The notes beneath the pieces are model-generated. The model was given only the letters and a program-made list of their open reading frames with translations. It was not told where the DNA came from and made no database searches. Below, piece after piece: positions 35,964-44,469 of a stretch of 48,973 bases of DNA; the stretch's first letter is position 1; each line of letters opens with the position of its first letter. The DNA is from Sphingobacteriia bacterium (GTDB taxonomy: Bacteria > Bacteroidota > Bacteroidia > Chitinophagales > Chitinophagaceae). The position numbers and the translations under genes are program-made. The DNA lies in NCBI GenBank assembly GCA_004294135.1, contig RDZY01000027.1:1-48973 (forward strand), in the 5' to 3' direction.

Positions 35964-35992
35964 TTGCTTGTATTACAAAATGTATATTTTTG
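35964..35992 (+). promoter_or_regulatory. Promoter of acpP, canonical Bacteroidota type
   Basis: TTG at 35964-35966, an 18-bp spacer and TATTTTTG at 35985-35992 fit the -33/-7 consensus (TTG, N18-20, TAnnTTTG). The ATG of acpP is 24 nt downstream, a normal leader length. This is the clearest promoter seen in the window. Confidence 0.75.
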
Positions 35993-36016
35993 CGCCTGTA
36001 AACAAAAACTTTTACA

Positions 36017-36253
36017 ATGTCAGATATCGCAACAAGAGTAAAGAAAATCATCGTAGACAAATTGGGTGTAGACGAGGCTGAAGTTACCAATGAAGCTTCC
36101 TTCACAAATGATCTCGGTGCCGATTCTTTGGATACCGTTGAATTAATTATGGAATTCGAAAAGGAATTCAACATCTCTATTCCCGATGAGCAGGCTGAAA
36201 CCATCACCACTGTTGGTCAAGCAGTTGCTTATTTAGAAGAACACGCTAAGTAA
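36017..36253 (+). CDS. acpP: Acyl carrier protein
   Basis: The 78-residue acidic four-helix protein has the phosphopantetheine attachment motif [16 protein letters not shown] with Ser37. It carries growing acyl chains in type II fatty acid synthesis. It is followed by fabF (90 nt) and rnc, the conserved order in Bacteroidota. A canonical promoter precedes it, and an RNA structure in the acpP-fabF gap may set different expression for the two genes. Confidence 0.98.
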   Translation: MSDIATRVKKIIVDKLGVDEAEVTNEASFTNDLGADSLDTVELIMEFEKEFNISIPDEQAETITTVGQAVAYLEEHAK

Positions 36254-36277
36254 GAATCTCTTTTAGTAAGGAATATT

Positions 36278-36321
36278 TAATCCGCCTTCTGGAGGCTACT
36301 ATAGCCACATTGGGCGGATTA
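36278..36321 (+). promoter_or_regulatory. RNA stem-loop structure in the acpP-fabF gap
   Basis: TAATCCGCC (36278-36286) pairs with GGCGGATTA (36313-36321). Inside the loop a second hairpin, GGCTA-CTA-TAGCC, forms. No T-tract follows the outer stem, so it is not a standard terminator. It could be an attenuator, a processing site or an mRNA-stability element that keeps acpP mRNA in excess over fabF. Confidence 0.45.
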
Positions 36322-36342
36322 TAACATAAACAGGACTGTTGT

Positions 36343-37596
36343 ATGCAATTAAAGCGCGTAGTTGTTACGGGTATTGGTACTATTACTCCCATTGGTAATC
36401 GTTTAGAGGATTATTGGAATGGATTAATCAATGGTGTTCCCGGCGCAGCCCCTATCACTTTATTTGATGCCACTAAGTTTAAAACCCGCTTTGCTTGTGA
36501 AGTGAAAGGTTTTGATCCCACCCAATTTATGGAGCGTAAAGAAGCTCGCAAGCTCGATCGCTTTGCTCAACTTGCATTAGTTGCAAGTGATATGGCCGTT
36601 GTAGATGCGGGTATTGACAAAACAAAAATGAATGCGGATCGCATTGGGGTAATCTTCGCCAGTGGTATTGGTGGTCTCACTACTTTTCAAGAAGAAGTAA
36701 CCAATTTTGCCAAAGGCGATGGTACACCTCGATTTAATCCCTTCTTTATACCTAAAATGATTTTGGACATTGCTGCGGGACAAATCTCCATGCGGCATGG
36801 ATTCCGTGGTCCCAATTTTGCAGTCGTTAGTGCTTGTGCTTCCAGTACCAACGGTATTATTGCAGCGACAGATACCATTCGTTTGGGAAAAGCTGATATC
36901 ATTATCAGTGGAGGTTCTGAGGCAGTCATTTGCGAAGCAGGAGTTGGCGGGTTCAATGCCATGAAAGCCATGAGCGAACGCAATGATGATCCTGCTACAG
37001 CAAGTAGACCTTATGATAAAGACCGTGATGGTTTTGTAATGGGTGAAGCAGCCGGCTGTTTGGTTTTGGAAGAATATGAACATGCAATTCAACGTGGTGC
37101 TAAAATTTATTGTGAAATTGCTGGCGGTGGTGCTACTGCTGATGCTTATCATTTAACAGCACCGCATCCAGAAGGATTGGGAGCGCGAAATGTAATGATT
37201 GCAGCCTTGAAAGATGCAGGTATGCAGCCCAATGAAATAGATTATATTAATACCCACGGAACATCTACCCCATTGGGTGATGGTGCAGAAGCTAAAGCCA
37301 TTACAGAAGTATTTGGTGAGCACGCTTACAAACTTAATATCAGTGCAACGAAATCTATGACTGGCCACTGCCTAGGTGCAGCAGGTGTAATAGAAACCAT
37401 TGCTTGTATTCAAAGTGTAATACATAATATAATACCCCCCACCATTAATCACTTTACCGATGATCCCCAGTTGGATCCAAAACTGAATTTTACTTTTAAT
37501 AAAGCAGAACAAAGAACCGTTCGCGCTGCATTGAGTAATACATTTGGCTTTGGTGGACACAATGCTTGTATTATCGTTAAAAAATACATTGCTTAA
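36343..37596 (+). CDS. fabF: Beta-ketoacyl-ACP synthase II
   Basis: The 417-residue thiolase-fold enzyme has the complete Cys-His-His triad: C165 (VVSACASSTNG), H305 (NTHGTSTPLGD) and H342 (KSMTGHCLGAAG). It condenses malonyl-ACP with acyl-ACP during fatty acid elongation. Length and motifs are standard for FabF. It lies between acpP and rnc, with only 4 nt between its stop and the likely rnc start. Confidence 0.97.
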   Translation: MQLKRVVVTGIGTITPIGNRLEDYWNGLINGVPGAAPITLFDATKFKTRFACEVKGFDPTQFMERKEARKLDRFAQLALVASDMAVVDAGIDKTKMNADRIGVIFASGIGGLTTFQEEVTNFAKGDGTPRFNPFFIPKMILDIAAGQISMRHGFRGPNFAVVSACASSTNGIIAATDTIRLGKADIIISGGSEAVICEAGVGGFNAMKAMSERNDDPATASRPYDKDRDGFVMGEAAGCLVLEEYEHAIQRGAKIYCEIAGGGATADAYHLTAPHPEGLGARNVMIAALKDAGMQPNEIDYINTHGTSTPLGDGAEAKAITEVFGEHAYKLNISATKSMTGHCLGAAGVIETIACIQSVIHNIIPPTINHFTDDPQLDPKLNFTFNKAEQRTVRAALSNTFGFGGHNACIIVKKYIA

Positions 37597-37600
37597 TAAA

Positions 37601-38308
37601 GTGCAATTTTTTAAAAGGTTGTTTTCTCCCAAGTCCGCGACTGCATTCGAAACGCAGTTGAACAATATGTTGGGTATTAAACCCGGTAATTTGCAACTCT
37701 ATCGCAATGCCCTTAGCCACCGTTCTGTAAAAGAAACACCCGATGAAAACAATGAACGGCTAGAATATTTAGGCGATGCAATTCTAAGTGCGGTTGTGGC
37801 CGACTATCTTTTTAAACGCTATCCTTATAAAGGAGAAGGGTTTTTAACTGAGATGCGGAGTAAGATGGTAAACCGACAAAAAATAAATGATATAGCCCTT
37901 AAAATGGGATTGCGAAAACTTACTTTTTATAATAAATTCGACAATGCTTTAAAAGCCAGTCAAATTTTTGGTAATACCCTAGAAGCCTTGATAGGAGCGG
38001 TTTATCTCGATAAAGGTTACCTCAAAACCCATAGCTGGATTTTAAAACAAATAGTTATTCCGCATCTCTATGTAGAAGACCTAGAGTTGATTGATATCAA
38101 CCTAAAAAATAAACTGATTGGCTGGGCCAATAAAAATGGAAAGACCATTAGTTTTGAATTAGCCGAAGAAAAATTAGAAGGCAATAGAAGAGTCTTTACC
38201 ATGAATGCCGTGCTAGACGGTGAAGTTTTTACACAAGGTAGGGGCGGTAATAAAAAAGATGCCAGTCAAGTTGCTGCGCAGATAGCCGTAGAGAAGCTAG
38301 GGCTTTAG
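37601..38308 (+). CDS. rnc: Ribonuclease III
   Basis: The first suitable start is GTG at 37601 (235 residues) or TTG at 37589; the open frame back to 37544 would overlap fabF by 53 nt. The catalytic domain shows the RNase III signature NERLEYLGDAILS (with the E and D metal ligands) and the second acidic motif NTLEALIGAVYLD. The C-terminal dsRNA-binding domain ends in GGNKKDASQVAAQIAVEKL. It cleaves double-stranded RNA in rRNA and mRNA processing. Its stop overlaps the stop of the convergent epimerase gene by 4 nt. Confidence 0.95.
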   Translation: MQFFKRLFSPKSATAFETQLNNMLGIKPGNLQLYRNALSHRSVKETPDENNERLEYLGDAILSAVVADYLFKRYPYKGEGFLTEMRSKMVNRQKINDIALKMGLRKLTFYNKFDNALKASQIFGNTLEALIGAVYLDKGYLKTHSWILKQIVIPHLYVEDLELIDINLKNKLIGWANKNGKTISFELAEEKLEGNRRVFTMNAVLDGEVFTQGRGGNKKDASQVAAQIAVEKLGL

Positions 38309-38709
38309 TGTTTAAGCTCTTCACACAATTCAATCAATACCCCATTTGTACCTTTGGGATGTAGAAAACAAACCATTTTATTATCAGCACCTTTTTTTGG
38401 AGTTTCATTCAATAAAACAAAACCTTCTCCTTTCAATCGCTCCATTTCCGCATAAATATCGGCCACATCAAAAGCAATATGGTGCATGCCTTCCCCCTTC
38501 TTGGCTATATATTTAGCAATAACGCCTTCGGCATCGGTGCTTGCCACCAGTTCAATTTTGGTATCACCTTGTTTAAAAAAAGCAGTAGAAACTTTTTCCG
38601 ATGCTACTTCTTCGGTCTTGTAACAAGGTGAATTCAGCAGTTTTTCAAATAGTTGAATAGATTCTGACAGATTTTTAACAGCAATTCCAATATGTTCAAC
38701 TTTTAGCAT
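38305..38709 (-). CDS. mce: Methylmalonyl-CoA epimerase
   Basis: The 134-residue protein is a VOC-fold metalloenzyme with likely metal ligands H6 (VEHIGIAV), H76/H77 (GMHHIAFDV) and E127 (VLIELCE). It interconverts the (R)- and (S)-epimers of methylmalonyl-CoA in the propionyl-CoA/succinyl-CoA route. It is a single gene, convergent with rnc. No mutase subunits are visible in the window. Confidence 0.9.
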   Translation of the reverse strand: MLKVEHIGIAVKNLSESIQLFEKLLNSPCYKTEEVASEKVSTAFFKQGDTKIELVASTDAEGVIAKYIAKKGEGMHHIAFDVADIYAEMERLKGEGFVLLNETPKKGADNKMVCFLHPKGTNGVLIELCEELKH

Positions 38710-38795
38710 CGACTATTTTTTTAATATTTTATTTCGAATTAAGGAAAAACGACTATTTACTTATCACTAGATCAAAAATATAGAACCTATTGCAG

Positions 38796-38803
38796 TACTT
38801 TTG
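38796..38803 (+). promoter_or_regulatory. -7 promoter element of the isc operon
   Basis: TACTTTTG matches TAnnTTTG and lies 28 nt upstream of the iscS ATG. I see no good TTG at the expected -33 distance, which would suit a promoter that depends on an activator or is weak. No IscR-type gene is in the window. Confidence 0.45.
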
Positions 38804-38831
38804 TGTTAATTGTAATAAATCAGTCACAACT

Positions 38832-40049
38832 ATGTTGAAGTTACCCATTTACTTAGATAATAATGCTACTACACCCATGGATCCGCGTGTATTGGAGGCA
38901 ATGATACCTTATTTTACCGAGCATTTTGGTAATGCAGCCAGTCGCAACCACCCTTTTGGATGGGAAGCAGAAGAAGCGGTGGACTATGCTCGTGAGCAGG
39001 TAGCTAAATTAATTGGTGCTGATCCCAAAGAAATTATTTTTACCTCCGGTGCTACTGAAGGTGATAATTTAGGTATTAAAGGCGTATATGAAATGTATGC
39101 CAGCAAAGGAAATCATATCATTACTTGTACAACGGAACACAAAGCGGTTTTAGATACTTGTAAGCATATTGAACGCTCTGGCGGAGAAGTAACTTATTTA
39201 GAAGTGAAGGCAGATGGCTTGATTGATTTACAAGAACTAGAAGCGGCTATTAAACCGACTACCATATTGATTGCAATTATGTACGCCAACAATGAAATAG
39301 GGGTAGTGCAGCCAGTTAAAGCAATCAGTACCCTAGCTAAAAAGAATGGGGTATTATTTTTCTCGGATGCGGTACAAGCTGTGGGTAAAATTCCAGTAGA
39401 TGTAAACCAAGATGGTATTGATATAATGGCATTTACAGCGCATAAAATGTATGGTCCTAAAGGTATTGGTGCATTGTATGTTCGCAGAAAAAATCCACGT
39501 GTAAAGGTTACGGCACAGATGGATGGTGGTGGTCACGAACGAGGTATGAGAAGCGGCACATTAAATGTACCCGGTATTGTAGGATTCGGCAAAGCCTGCG
39601 AATTGGCTCGTTTAGAAATGGCTGATGACGCTGTTCGCTTGAGTAAACTTCGCGATAAGCTAGAGCATTCATTGGTTCAGTTAGAAGAAGCTTATGTAAA
39701 CGGAAATATAGAACATCGCTTACCCCATGTATCTAATATTTCTTTTAAATATGTAGAAGGAGAAGGGTTGTTGATGGGTTTTAATAAGAATATTGCCCTA
39801 TCATCTGGTTCTGCTTGTACTTCTGCCTCCCTTGAACCAAGCTATGTATTGAAAGCCTTGGGATTGGGAGATGATTTGGCGCATAGCTCACTGCGTTTTG
39901 GTTTAGGTCGCTTTACAACCGAAGACCAGATTGATTATACCATTAAAGCAGTAAGTGAAACAGTATTGAAACTGCGCGATATGAGTCCCCTTTGGGAAAT
40001 GTTTAAAGAGGGAGTTGATATGGATAAAATTGAATGGGCACACCACTAA
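38832..40049 (+). CDS. iscS: Cysteine desulfurase
   Basis: The ATG at 38832 gives 405 residues beginning [15 protein letters not shown]; an upstream TTG frame is unlikely. It is a PLP enzyme with the Schiff-base Lys205 ([11 protein letters not shown]), the substrate-binding His in TTEHKAVLD, and the persulfide-forming Cys329 in [16 protein letters not shown]. It removes sulfur from cysteine and passes it to the scaffold IscU. iscU and iscA follow in the same direction. Confidence 0.97.
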   Translation: MLKLPIYLDNNATTPMDPRVLEAMIPYFTEHFGNAASRNHPFGWEAEEAVDYAREQVAKLIGADPKEIIFTSGATEGDNLGIKGVYEMYASKGNHIITCTTEHKAVLDTCKHIERSGGEVTYLEVKADGLIDLQELEAAIKPTTILIAIMYANNEIGVVQPVKAISTLAKKNGVLFFSDAVQAVGKIPVDVNQDGIDIMAFTAHKMYGPKGIGALYVRRKNPRVKVTAQMDGGGHERGMRSGTLNVPGIVGFGKACELARLEMADDAVRLSKLRDKLEHSLVQLEEAYVNGNIEHRLPHVSNISFKYVEGEGLLMGFNKNIALSSGSACTSASLEPSYVLKALGLGDDLAHSSLRFGLGRFTTEDQIDYTIKAVSETVLKLRDMSPLWEMFKEGVDMDKIEWAHH

Positions 40050-40080
40050 CTTAATAACCGAATAACTTAATAACTCAATC

Positions 40081-40497
40081 ATGGCATATTCAGAAAAAGT
40101 AATCGATCATTATAGCAACCCCAAAAACGTGGGAACGCTAGATAAATCAAGTAAAAGTGTGGGCACTGGTTTGGTAGGTGCTCCAGAATGTGGTGATGTA
40201 ATGCGCTTGCAGATTGAAGTAGATGATGCAACTGGTATTATTACCGATGCAAAATTTAAGACCTTTGGTTGTGGATCTGCTATTGCTTCTTCCTCACTTG
40301 CAACAGAGTGGTTAAAAGGCAAGACGGTTGACCAGGCTGTTGCCATCGACAATATGGATTTGGTAGAAGAATTAAATCTTCCTCCTGTTAAAATCCATTG
40401 TTCTGTATTGGCCGAAGATGCTATTAAAAGTGCCATCAACGATTACAGAAAGAAGAACGGCTTAGAGGAACTAGTATTTGAAGAAAGAATTCACTAG
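40081..40497 (+). CDS. iscU: Fe-S cluster assembly scaffold
   Basis: The 138-residue protein has the three scaffold cysteines C37 (APECGD), C64 (FGCGSAIASSS) and C107 (KIHCSVLAEDA), with the conserved Asp in ECGDVM and the PPVK motif needed for HscA recognition. It builds 2Fe-2S clusters using sulfur from IscS. It begins 31 nt after iscS. Confidence 0.97.
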   Translation: MAYSEKVIDHYSNPKNVGTLDKSSKSVGTGLVGAPECGDVMRLQIEVDDATGIITDAKFKTFGCGSAIASSSLATEWLKGKTVDQAVAIDNMDLVEELNLPPVKIHCSVLAEDAIKSAINDYRKKNGLEELVFEERIH

Positions 40498-40540
40498 GCT
40501 ATTCATCATCGCTTTTAAGAATGATTAATTCCTAATTACA

Positions 40541-40891
40541 ATGGTTGCAACAGAGAACAGCATATACGTTAGCGATAAGGCTAAAATAAAAGTACACCAA
40601 CTCATGGAAGAAGCTGGTGTGGTGGGTAATGATGCCTATTTTTTAAGGGTAGGTGTAGTAGGTGGTGGCTGTTCGGGATTGAGTTATAAGCTCGATTTTG
40701 ACAATGAGGTGAAGCCCATGGATCAGGTATTTGAGGATAATGGTATTAAAGTAGTGACCGATTTAAAGAGCTTTCTTTATTTGGTAAATACTGAATTGAA
40801 CTTTTCCGATGGCCTTAATGGCAAAGGTTTTTATTTCGATAATCCCAATGCCAGCAGAAGCTGCGGTTGTGGAGAAAGTTTTGCGGTATAG
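40541..40891 (+). CDS. iscA: A-type Fe-S carrier protein (IscA/HesB family)
   Basis: The 116-residue protein carries the HesB/IscA cysteines C44 (GGGCSGLSY), C108 and C110 (SRSCGCGESF). A-type carriers pass clusters from the scaffold to target enzymes. It is the third gene of the isc operon; hscB, hscA and fdx genes are not in this cluster, which is normal for the reduced Bacteroidota arrangement. Confidence 0.93.
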   Translation: MVATENSIYVSDKAKIKVHQLMEEAGVVGNDAYFLRVGVVGGGCSGLSYKLDFDNEVKPMDQVFEDNGIKVVTDLKSFLYLVNTELNFSDGLNGKGFYFDNPNASRSCGCGESFAV

Positions 40892-40949
40892 GAAGAAGAC
40901 GGTAGATGTAAAATTTCCTTAATCACTAGATAGTTGCCCAATAAAACTT

Positions 40950-40957
40950 TAGTTTTG
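40950..40957 (+). promoter_or_regulatory. -7 promoter element of gldF
   Basis: TAGTTTTG matches TAnnTTTG and ends 4 nt before the ATG at 40962. As for the YcxB-like gene, transcription would start at about the start codon. An alternative ATG at 40968 would give a leader of only a few nucleotides. A proper -33 element is not seen. Confidence 0.4.
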
Positions 40958-40961
40958 AGCC

Positions 40962-41699
40962 ATGTGGATGATCTGTAAAAAAGAGTGGCAGCAATTCTTC
41001 AGTTCCTTAACTGGCTACTTGGTATTGGGTATCTTCTTATTCATTACGGGGCTGGTTTTCTTTTTCTTTCCCGATACCAGTCTCCTCAACTATGGCTATG
41101 CCAACCTAGACGCATTTTTTAACTTAATGCCTTGGCTACTCCTGCTACTTATTCCTGCCATTACCATGCGCAGTATCTCAGAAGAAATTCATTCAGGCAC
41201 ATTTGAATTGCTTAAAACACTTCCATTATCTGTACACCAAATAGTAGCTGGTAAATATTTTGGGGTGTTAATAGTCGTGTTTATTGCACTACTGCCCACT
41301 CTTGTATACGCTTGCTCTATGCAGGCTTTGAGTATCACAGGTGGCATTGATATGGGTGCAATGATTGGAAGCTATATCAGTCTGTTTTTATTGGCCGCAG
41401 TGTATGCTGCCATCGGTATTTATGCCAGCAGCTTAACAACCAATACCATTGCTGCTTTTGGGCTAGGTGCTTTTATCTGCTTTGTTTTATTTGCTGGCTT
41501 TAACCAGTTGAGTAAACTCCCCATTTTTAGCGGTGGAGCTGATTACTATATTCAAATTTTTGGTATTGAACACCATACTGCCAATATGAGCAGGGGAATT
41601 ATTGATACCAAAGACTTGGTGTATTTTGCAGCCTTGATTATTTTTTTTGGTTTCCTCACACAACTAAGGTTGAATAAACAAATCAATCGTATTGCATGA
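40962..41699 (+). CDS. gldF: Gliding-motility ABC transporter permease
   Basis: The 245-residue protein has six hydrophobic segments and the ABC-2 permease layout, including SEEIHSGTFELLKTLPLS between the second and third helices. With the following gldG it forms the GldFG part of an ABC transporter required for gliding in Flavobacterium; the ATPase GldA is not in the window. The start may be the ATG at 40962 or 40968. Its stop overlaps the gldG start (ATGA), so the two are coupled. Confidence 0.92.
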   Translation: MWMICKKEWQQFFSSLTGYLVLGIFLFITGLVFFFFPDTSLLNYGYANLDAFFNLMPWLLLLLIPAITMRSISEEIHSGTFELLKTLPLSVHQIVAGKYFGVLIVVFIALLPTLVYACSMQALSITGGIDMGAMIGSYISLFLLAAVYAAIGIYASSLTTNTIAAFGLGAFICFVLFAGFNQLSKLPIFSGGADYYIQIFGIEHHTANMSRGIIDTKDLVYFAALIIFFGFLTQLRLNKQINRIA

Positions 41700-43444
41700 A
41701 ACCAATTGCGCAAAAATATAAAGTTGGGGCAGCACTGCTATTACTGATATCGGTAGTGATTGGCAGTAATTATTTTGCCACTCGATTCGATCTTACGGAG
41801 GATAAAAGATTTACCCTCAGCAATTCTACCATCTCCTTACTGAATGAGGTAGATAGCACCATTACTGTAGAAGTATTTCTTACAGGAGCCCTTCCTGCGG
41901 ATTATAAAAAACTAAGTCTCGCTACCAGCGATTTACTCGCTTCCTTTAACAACCACGCGCATCATTTTATTAAAATTGTTTTTAAAAAACCAAGTGAGGG
42001 AATTGAATCGGATTCTGCTAAAGCTATTTTATACGATAGCCTTGCAAGAATGGGAGTTGTTTTTGAAAAAGCCAATATGGGTTCTGATGATGCTGACAAA
42101 TCCATCCATCAATTAATTATTCCCGCTGCTTTAGTTCACTACAAAAAAAATCAACCACCTATTGCGGTGGATCTTCGCAGCAGTAAAAAAATATACAAGC
42201 AATTCAATAGTTTCACTGACGAGCAGCAGGAAGATTTAGAAGCTACACGCAATGCAGCAGAAGCATTGTTAGAAAATAAATTTGCGACTGCCATTGATAA
42301 GCTTACTAGAAAAAATATTCCTACCATTGCATATATAATAGGCAATGGAGAGCCTACCGATTTAACCGTGAACGATTTGGGACAAAGCCTTCGCAGCGAT
42401 TACAGACTTGGAATTTTTAATTTAAAACAAGCTTACCCCGATGCCTCCATCATTCAAACCTTGGTTATTGTAAAGCCTAAGCAGCCTTTTACTCAGGAGG
42501 ACTTATTAAAGCTGGATCAATACCTTATGAATGGCGGTAATATTATTTGGTTTATAGATAAGCTGCACGCAGAACTGGACAGTCTTAAAAAAACAGGAGC
42601 TGCCTATACTGCTTTTGATAGGGCACTTGGTTTAGACGAATTATTGTTTAAATATGGGGTGAGAATAAATTCGGATTTAGTACAAGATTTAAACTGTTCA
42701 AAGATTCCTTTAGTAGTAGGCAAAAATCCAGATGGTAGTATTCGTATGCAGCGACTGCCTTGGCCTTATTATCCTTTTTTATCGGCTAGAACCAATAATC
42801 CAGTCTCGCAAAATATGGACAGGGTGCTGCCCATATTTCCATCAAGCATAGATACGGTTTATGCAAAAGGAATTCAAAAAACCATATTATTGGCTACCGA
42901 TACCAATAGTAGATCTATCAGTTCACCCGCTATTGTAGCGTTAAATAGTGTAGAGACTGAAGCAGATTTATACAGTTTTAACAAGAGTTATATACCCGTT
43001 GCCGTATTGCTTGAAGGAAAGTTCAACTCGCTGTTTTCTAACCGACTTTCTCAAATAGTGCTCGACTCATTGCAACGCACAACAGGCAAACCTTACTTGT
43101 CAACCGCAATTAAAGCGGGCAAACAAATTGTAGTGGCCGATGCTGATATTGTTACCAATGAAGTGAGCAATACAACGGGGCCATTACCGATGGGTATATT
43201 GCAGATGGAAAATTATCGTTTTGCCAACCGAGAATTTTTTCTAAATAGTATTGATTATCTTTCTTCAGAAAAATCACTTTTCGAAAGCAGAAATAAAACA
43301 GTAGTGCTGCGCTTACTGGACAAACAAAAAGTAAAATCTCAGCAAAGTTTCTGGCAATTATTGAATATAGGTATTCCAGTAGGTTTTGTGGTATTGATGG
43401 GACTATTATTTCAATGGTGGCGAAAAAAAGAATACAGCGCATAA
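41696..43444 (+). CDS. gldG: Gliding-motility ABC transporter component
   Basis: The 582-residue protein is anchored by an N-terminal helix (residues about 12-29, VGAALLLLISVVIGSNYF) and a C-terminal helix near 555-575. The periplasmic part has the GldG/ABC-type_uncharacterised signature, including IAYIIGNGEPTD and GGNIIWFIDKL. It works with GldF; in non-gliding Bacteroidota the pair persists, so motility is not proved by its presence. Confidence 0.92.
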   Translation: MKPIAQKYKVGAALLLLISVVIGSNYFATRFDLTEDKRFTLSNSTISLLNEVDSTITVEVFLTGALPADYKKLSLATSDLLASFNNHAHHFIKIVFKKPSEGIESDSAKAILYDSLARMGVVFEKANMGSDDADKSIHQLIIPAALVHYKKNQPPIAVDLRSSKKIYKQFNSFTDEQQEDLEATRNAAEALLENKFATAIDKLTRKNIPTIAYIIGNGEPTDLTVNDLGQSLRSDYRLGIFNLKQAYPDASIIQTLVIVKPKQPFTQEDLLKLDQYLMNGGNIIWFIDKLHAELDSLKKTGAAYTAFDRALGLDELLFKYGVRINSDLVQDLNCSKIPLVVGKNPDGSIRMQRLPWPYYPFLSARTNNPVSQNMDRVLPIFPSSIDTVYAKGIQKTILLATDTNSRSISSPAIVALNSVETEADLYSFNKSYIPVAVLLEGKFNSLFSNRLSQIVLDSLQRTTGKPYLSTAIKAGKQIVVADADIVTNEVSNTTGPLPMGILQMENYRFANREFFLNSIDYLSSEKSLFESRNKTVVLRLLDKQKVKSQQSFWQLLNIGIPVGFVVLMGLLFQWWRKKEYSA

Positions 43445-43457
43445 ATTATTACAATAT

Positions 43458-44465
43458 ATGAACACACATCAAATAGTCTACTTGGTTTTTGGCATTGTAT
43501 TAAGTATTGCATTGGTATTTGATCTGGGATTGTTGAGTAAAAAAAACAAGACCATTACCATTAAGCAAGCATTAATTCAAACCATGTTTTGGGTGGGATT
43601 GGCACTTGCTTTTTTTGTTTTTCTTTGGATAGAAGGGCCTGCATTGGCTGCTGATAATATTGACGCGGCGGTAAGCGTGCACCAGTTGCCCATTGAATTT
43701 TTGAGTGCATATTTAATGGAGTGGAGCTTAAGTATCGACAATATTTTTGTGTTCATCCTTATCTTTAATGCCTTTTCGGTGAAAGAAAAATATTATCCAA
43801 GGGTATTGTTGTTGGGCATACTAATGGCAATAGCTTTCCGAGTTATTTTTATCACATTGGGAGTTGCATTGGTGGCCAAATTTTCTTGGCTACTGTATTT
43901 ATTCGGAGCATTTTTGGTGTACACAGGTTATACCATGTTTAAGGCAGATGAAGACGAGCAGTTCAATCCACAGGATTCAAAAATCTATAAGTTTTTAAAA
44001 TCATTCCTGCCCTTGGTAAATCATGATGGGGAAGGGAAATATATGATTAGAGAAAATGGAAAGCCTTTTTATACCACGCTTTTTGTGGTAGTCATCTTAT
44101 TGGCTGCCATAGATTTGGTATTTGCACTAGACTCAATTCCAGCAGTGATGGGCATTTCAAAAGATCCACTGATTATTTATACCTCCAATATTTTTGCAGT
44201 ATTGGGATTGCGGTCCTTATTTTTTCTACTGAGAGGTGCGGTCACAAAATTCGATTATCTGCAACAAGGCATTGCCATTGTACTGGTATTTATTGGTGTA
44301 AAAATGTTGGGAGAGCATTGGTTGAACCAGTGGATGGGCAAATCTAGTCAAGTAGCTTTATCACTAGGCGTAATTGTGGTTTGTATAGCGGGCTCTATTT
44401 TATATTCTATGGTAATGAATAAAAAAGGAACGCCTGCTGATATTCAAGACGATTCAATTAAATAA
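43458..44465 (+). CDS. TerC-family integral membrane protein
   Basis: The 335-residue protein has about nine hydrophobic segments and the two TerC signatures EWSLSIDNIFVF and DLVFALDSIPAV, whose acidic residues line the transport path. Related TerC/Alx proteins export manganese or protect against tellurite. No tellurite-resistance genes are near. It lies 13 nt after gldG and 4 nt before murF-alr, perhaps co-transcribed. Confidence 0.9.
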   Translation: MNTHQIVYLVFGIVLSIALVFDLGLLSKKNKTITIKQALIQTMFWVGLALAFFVFLWIEGPALAADNIDAAVSVHQLPIEFLSAYLMEWSLSIDNIFVFILIFNAFSVKEKYYPRVLLLGILMAIAFRVIFITLGVALVAKFSWLLYLFGAFLVYTGYTMFKADEDEQFNPQDSKIYKFLKSFLPLVNHDGEGKYMIRENGKPFYTTLFVVVILLAAIDLVFALDSIPAVMGISKDPLIIYTSNIFAVLGLRSLFFLLRGAVTKFDYLQQGIAIVLVFIGVKMLGEHWLNQWMGKSSQVALSLGVIVVCIAGSILYSMVMNKKGTPADIQDDSIK

Positions 44466-44469
44466 ATCT

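Noticed and set aside
36577..37152. 191-residue open frame on the minus strand inside fabF
   Set aside because: It is a shadow of the fabF codons: poorly matched composition (many Cys, Thr, Ser), no family resemblance, and fabF is certain.
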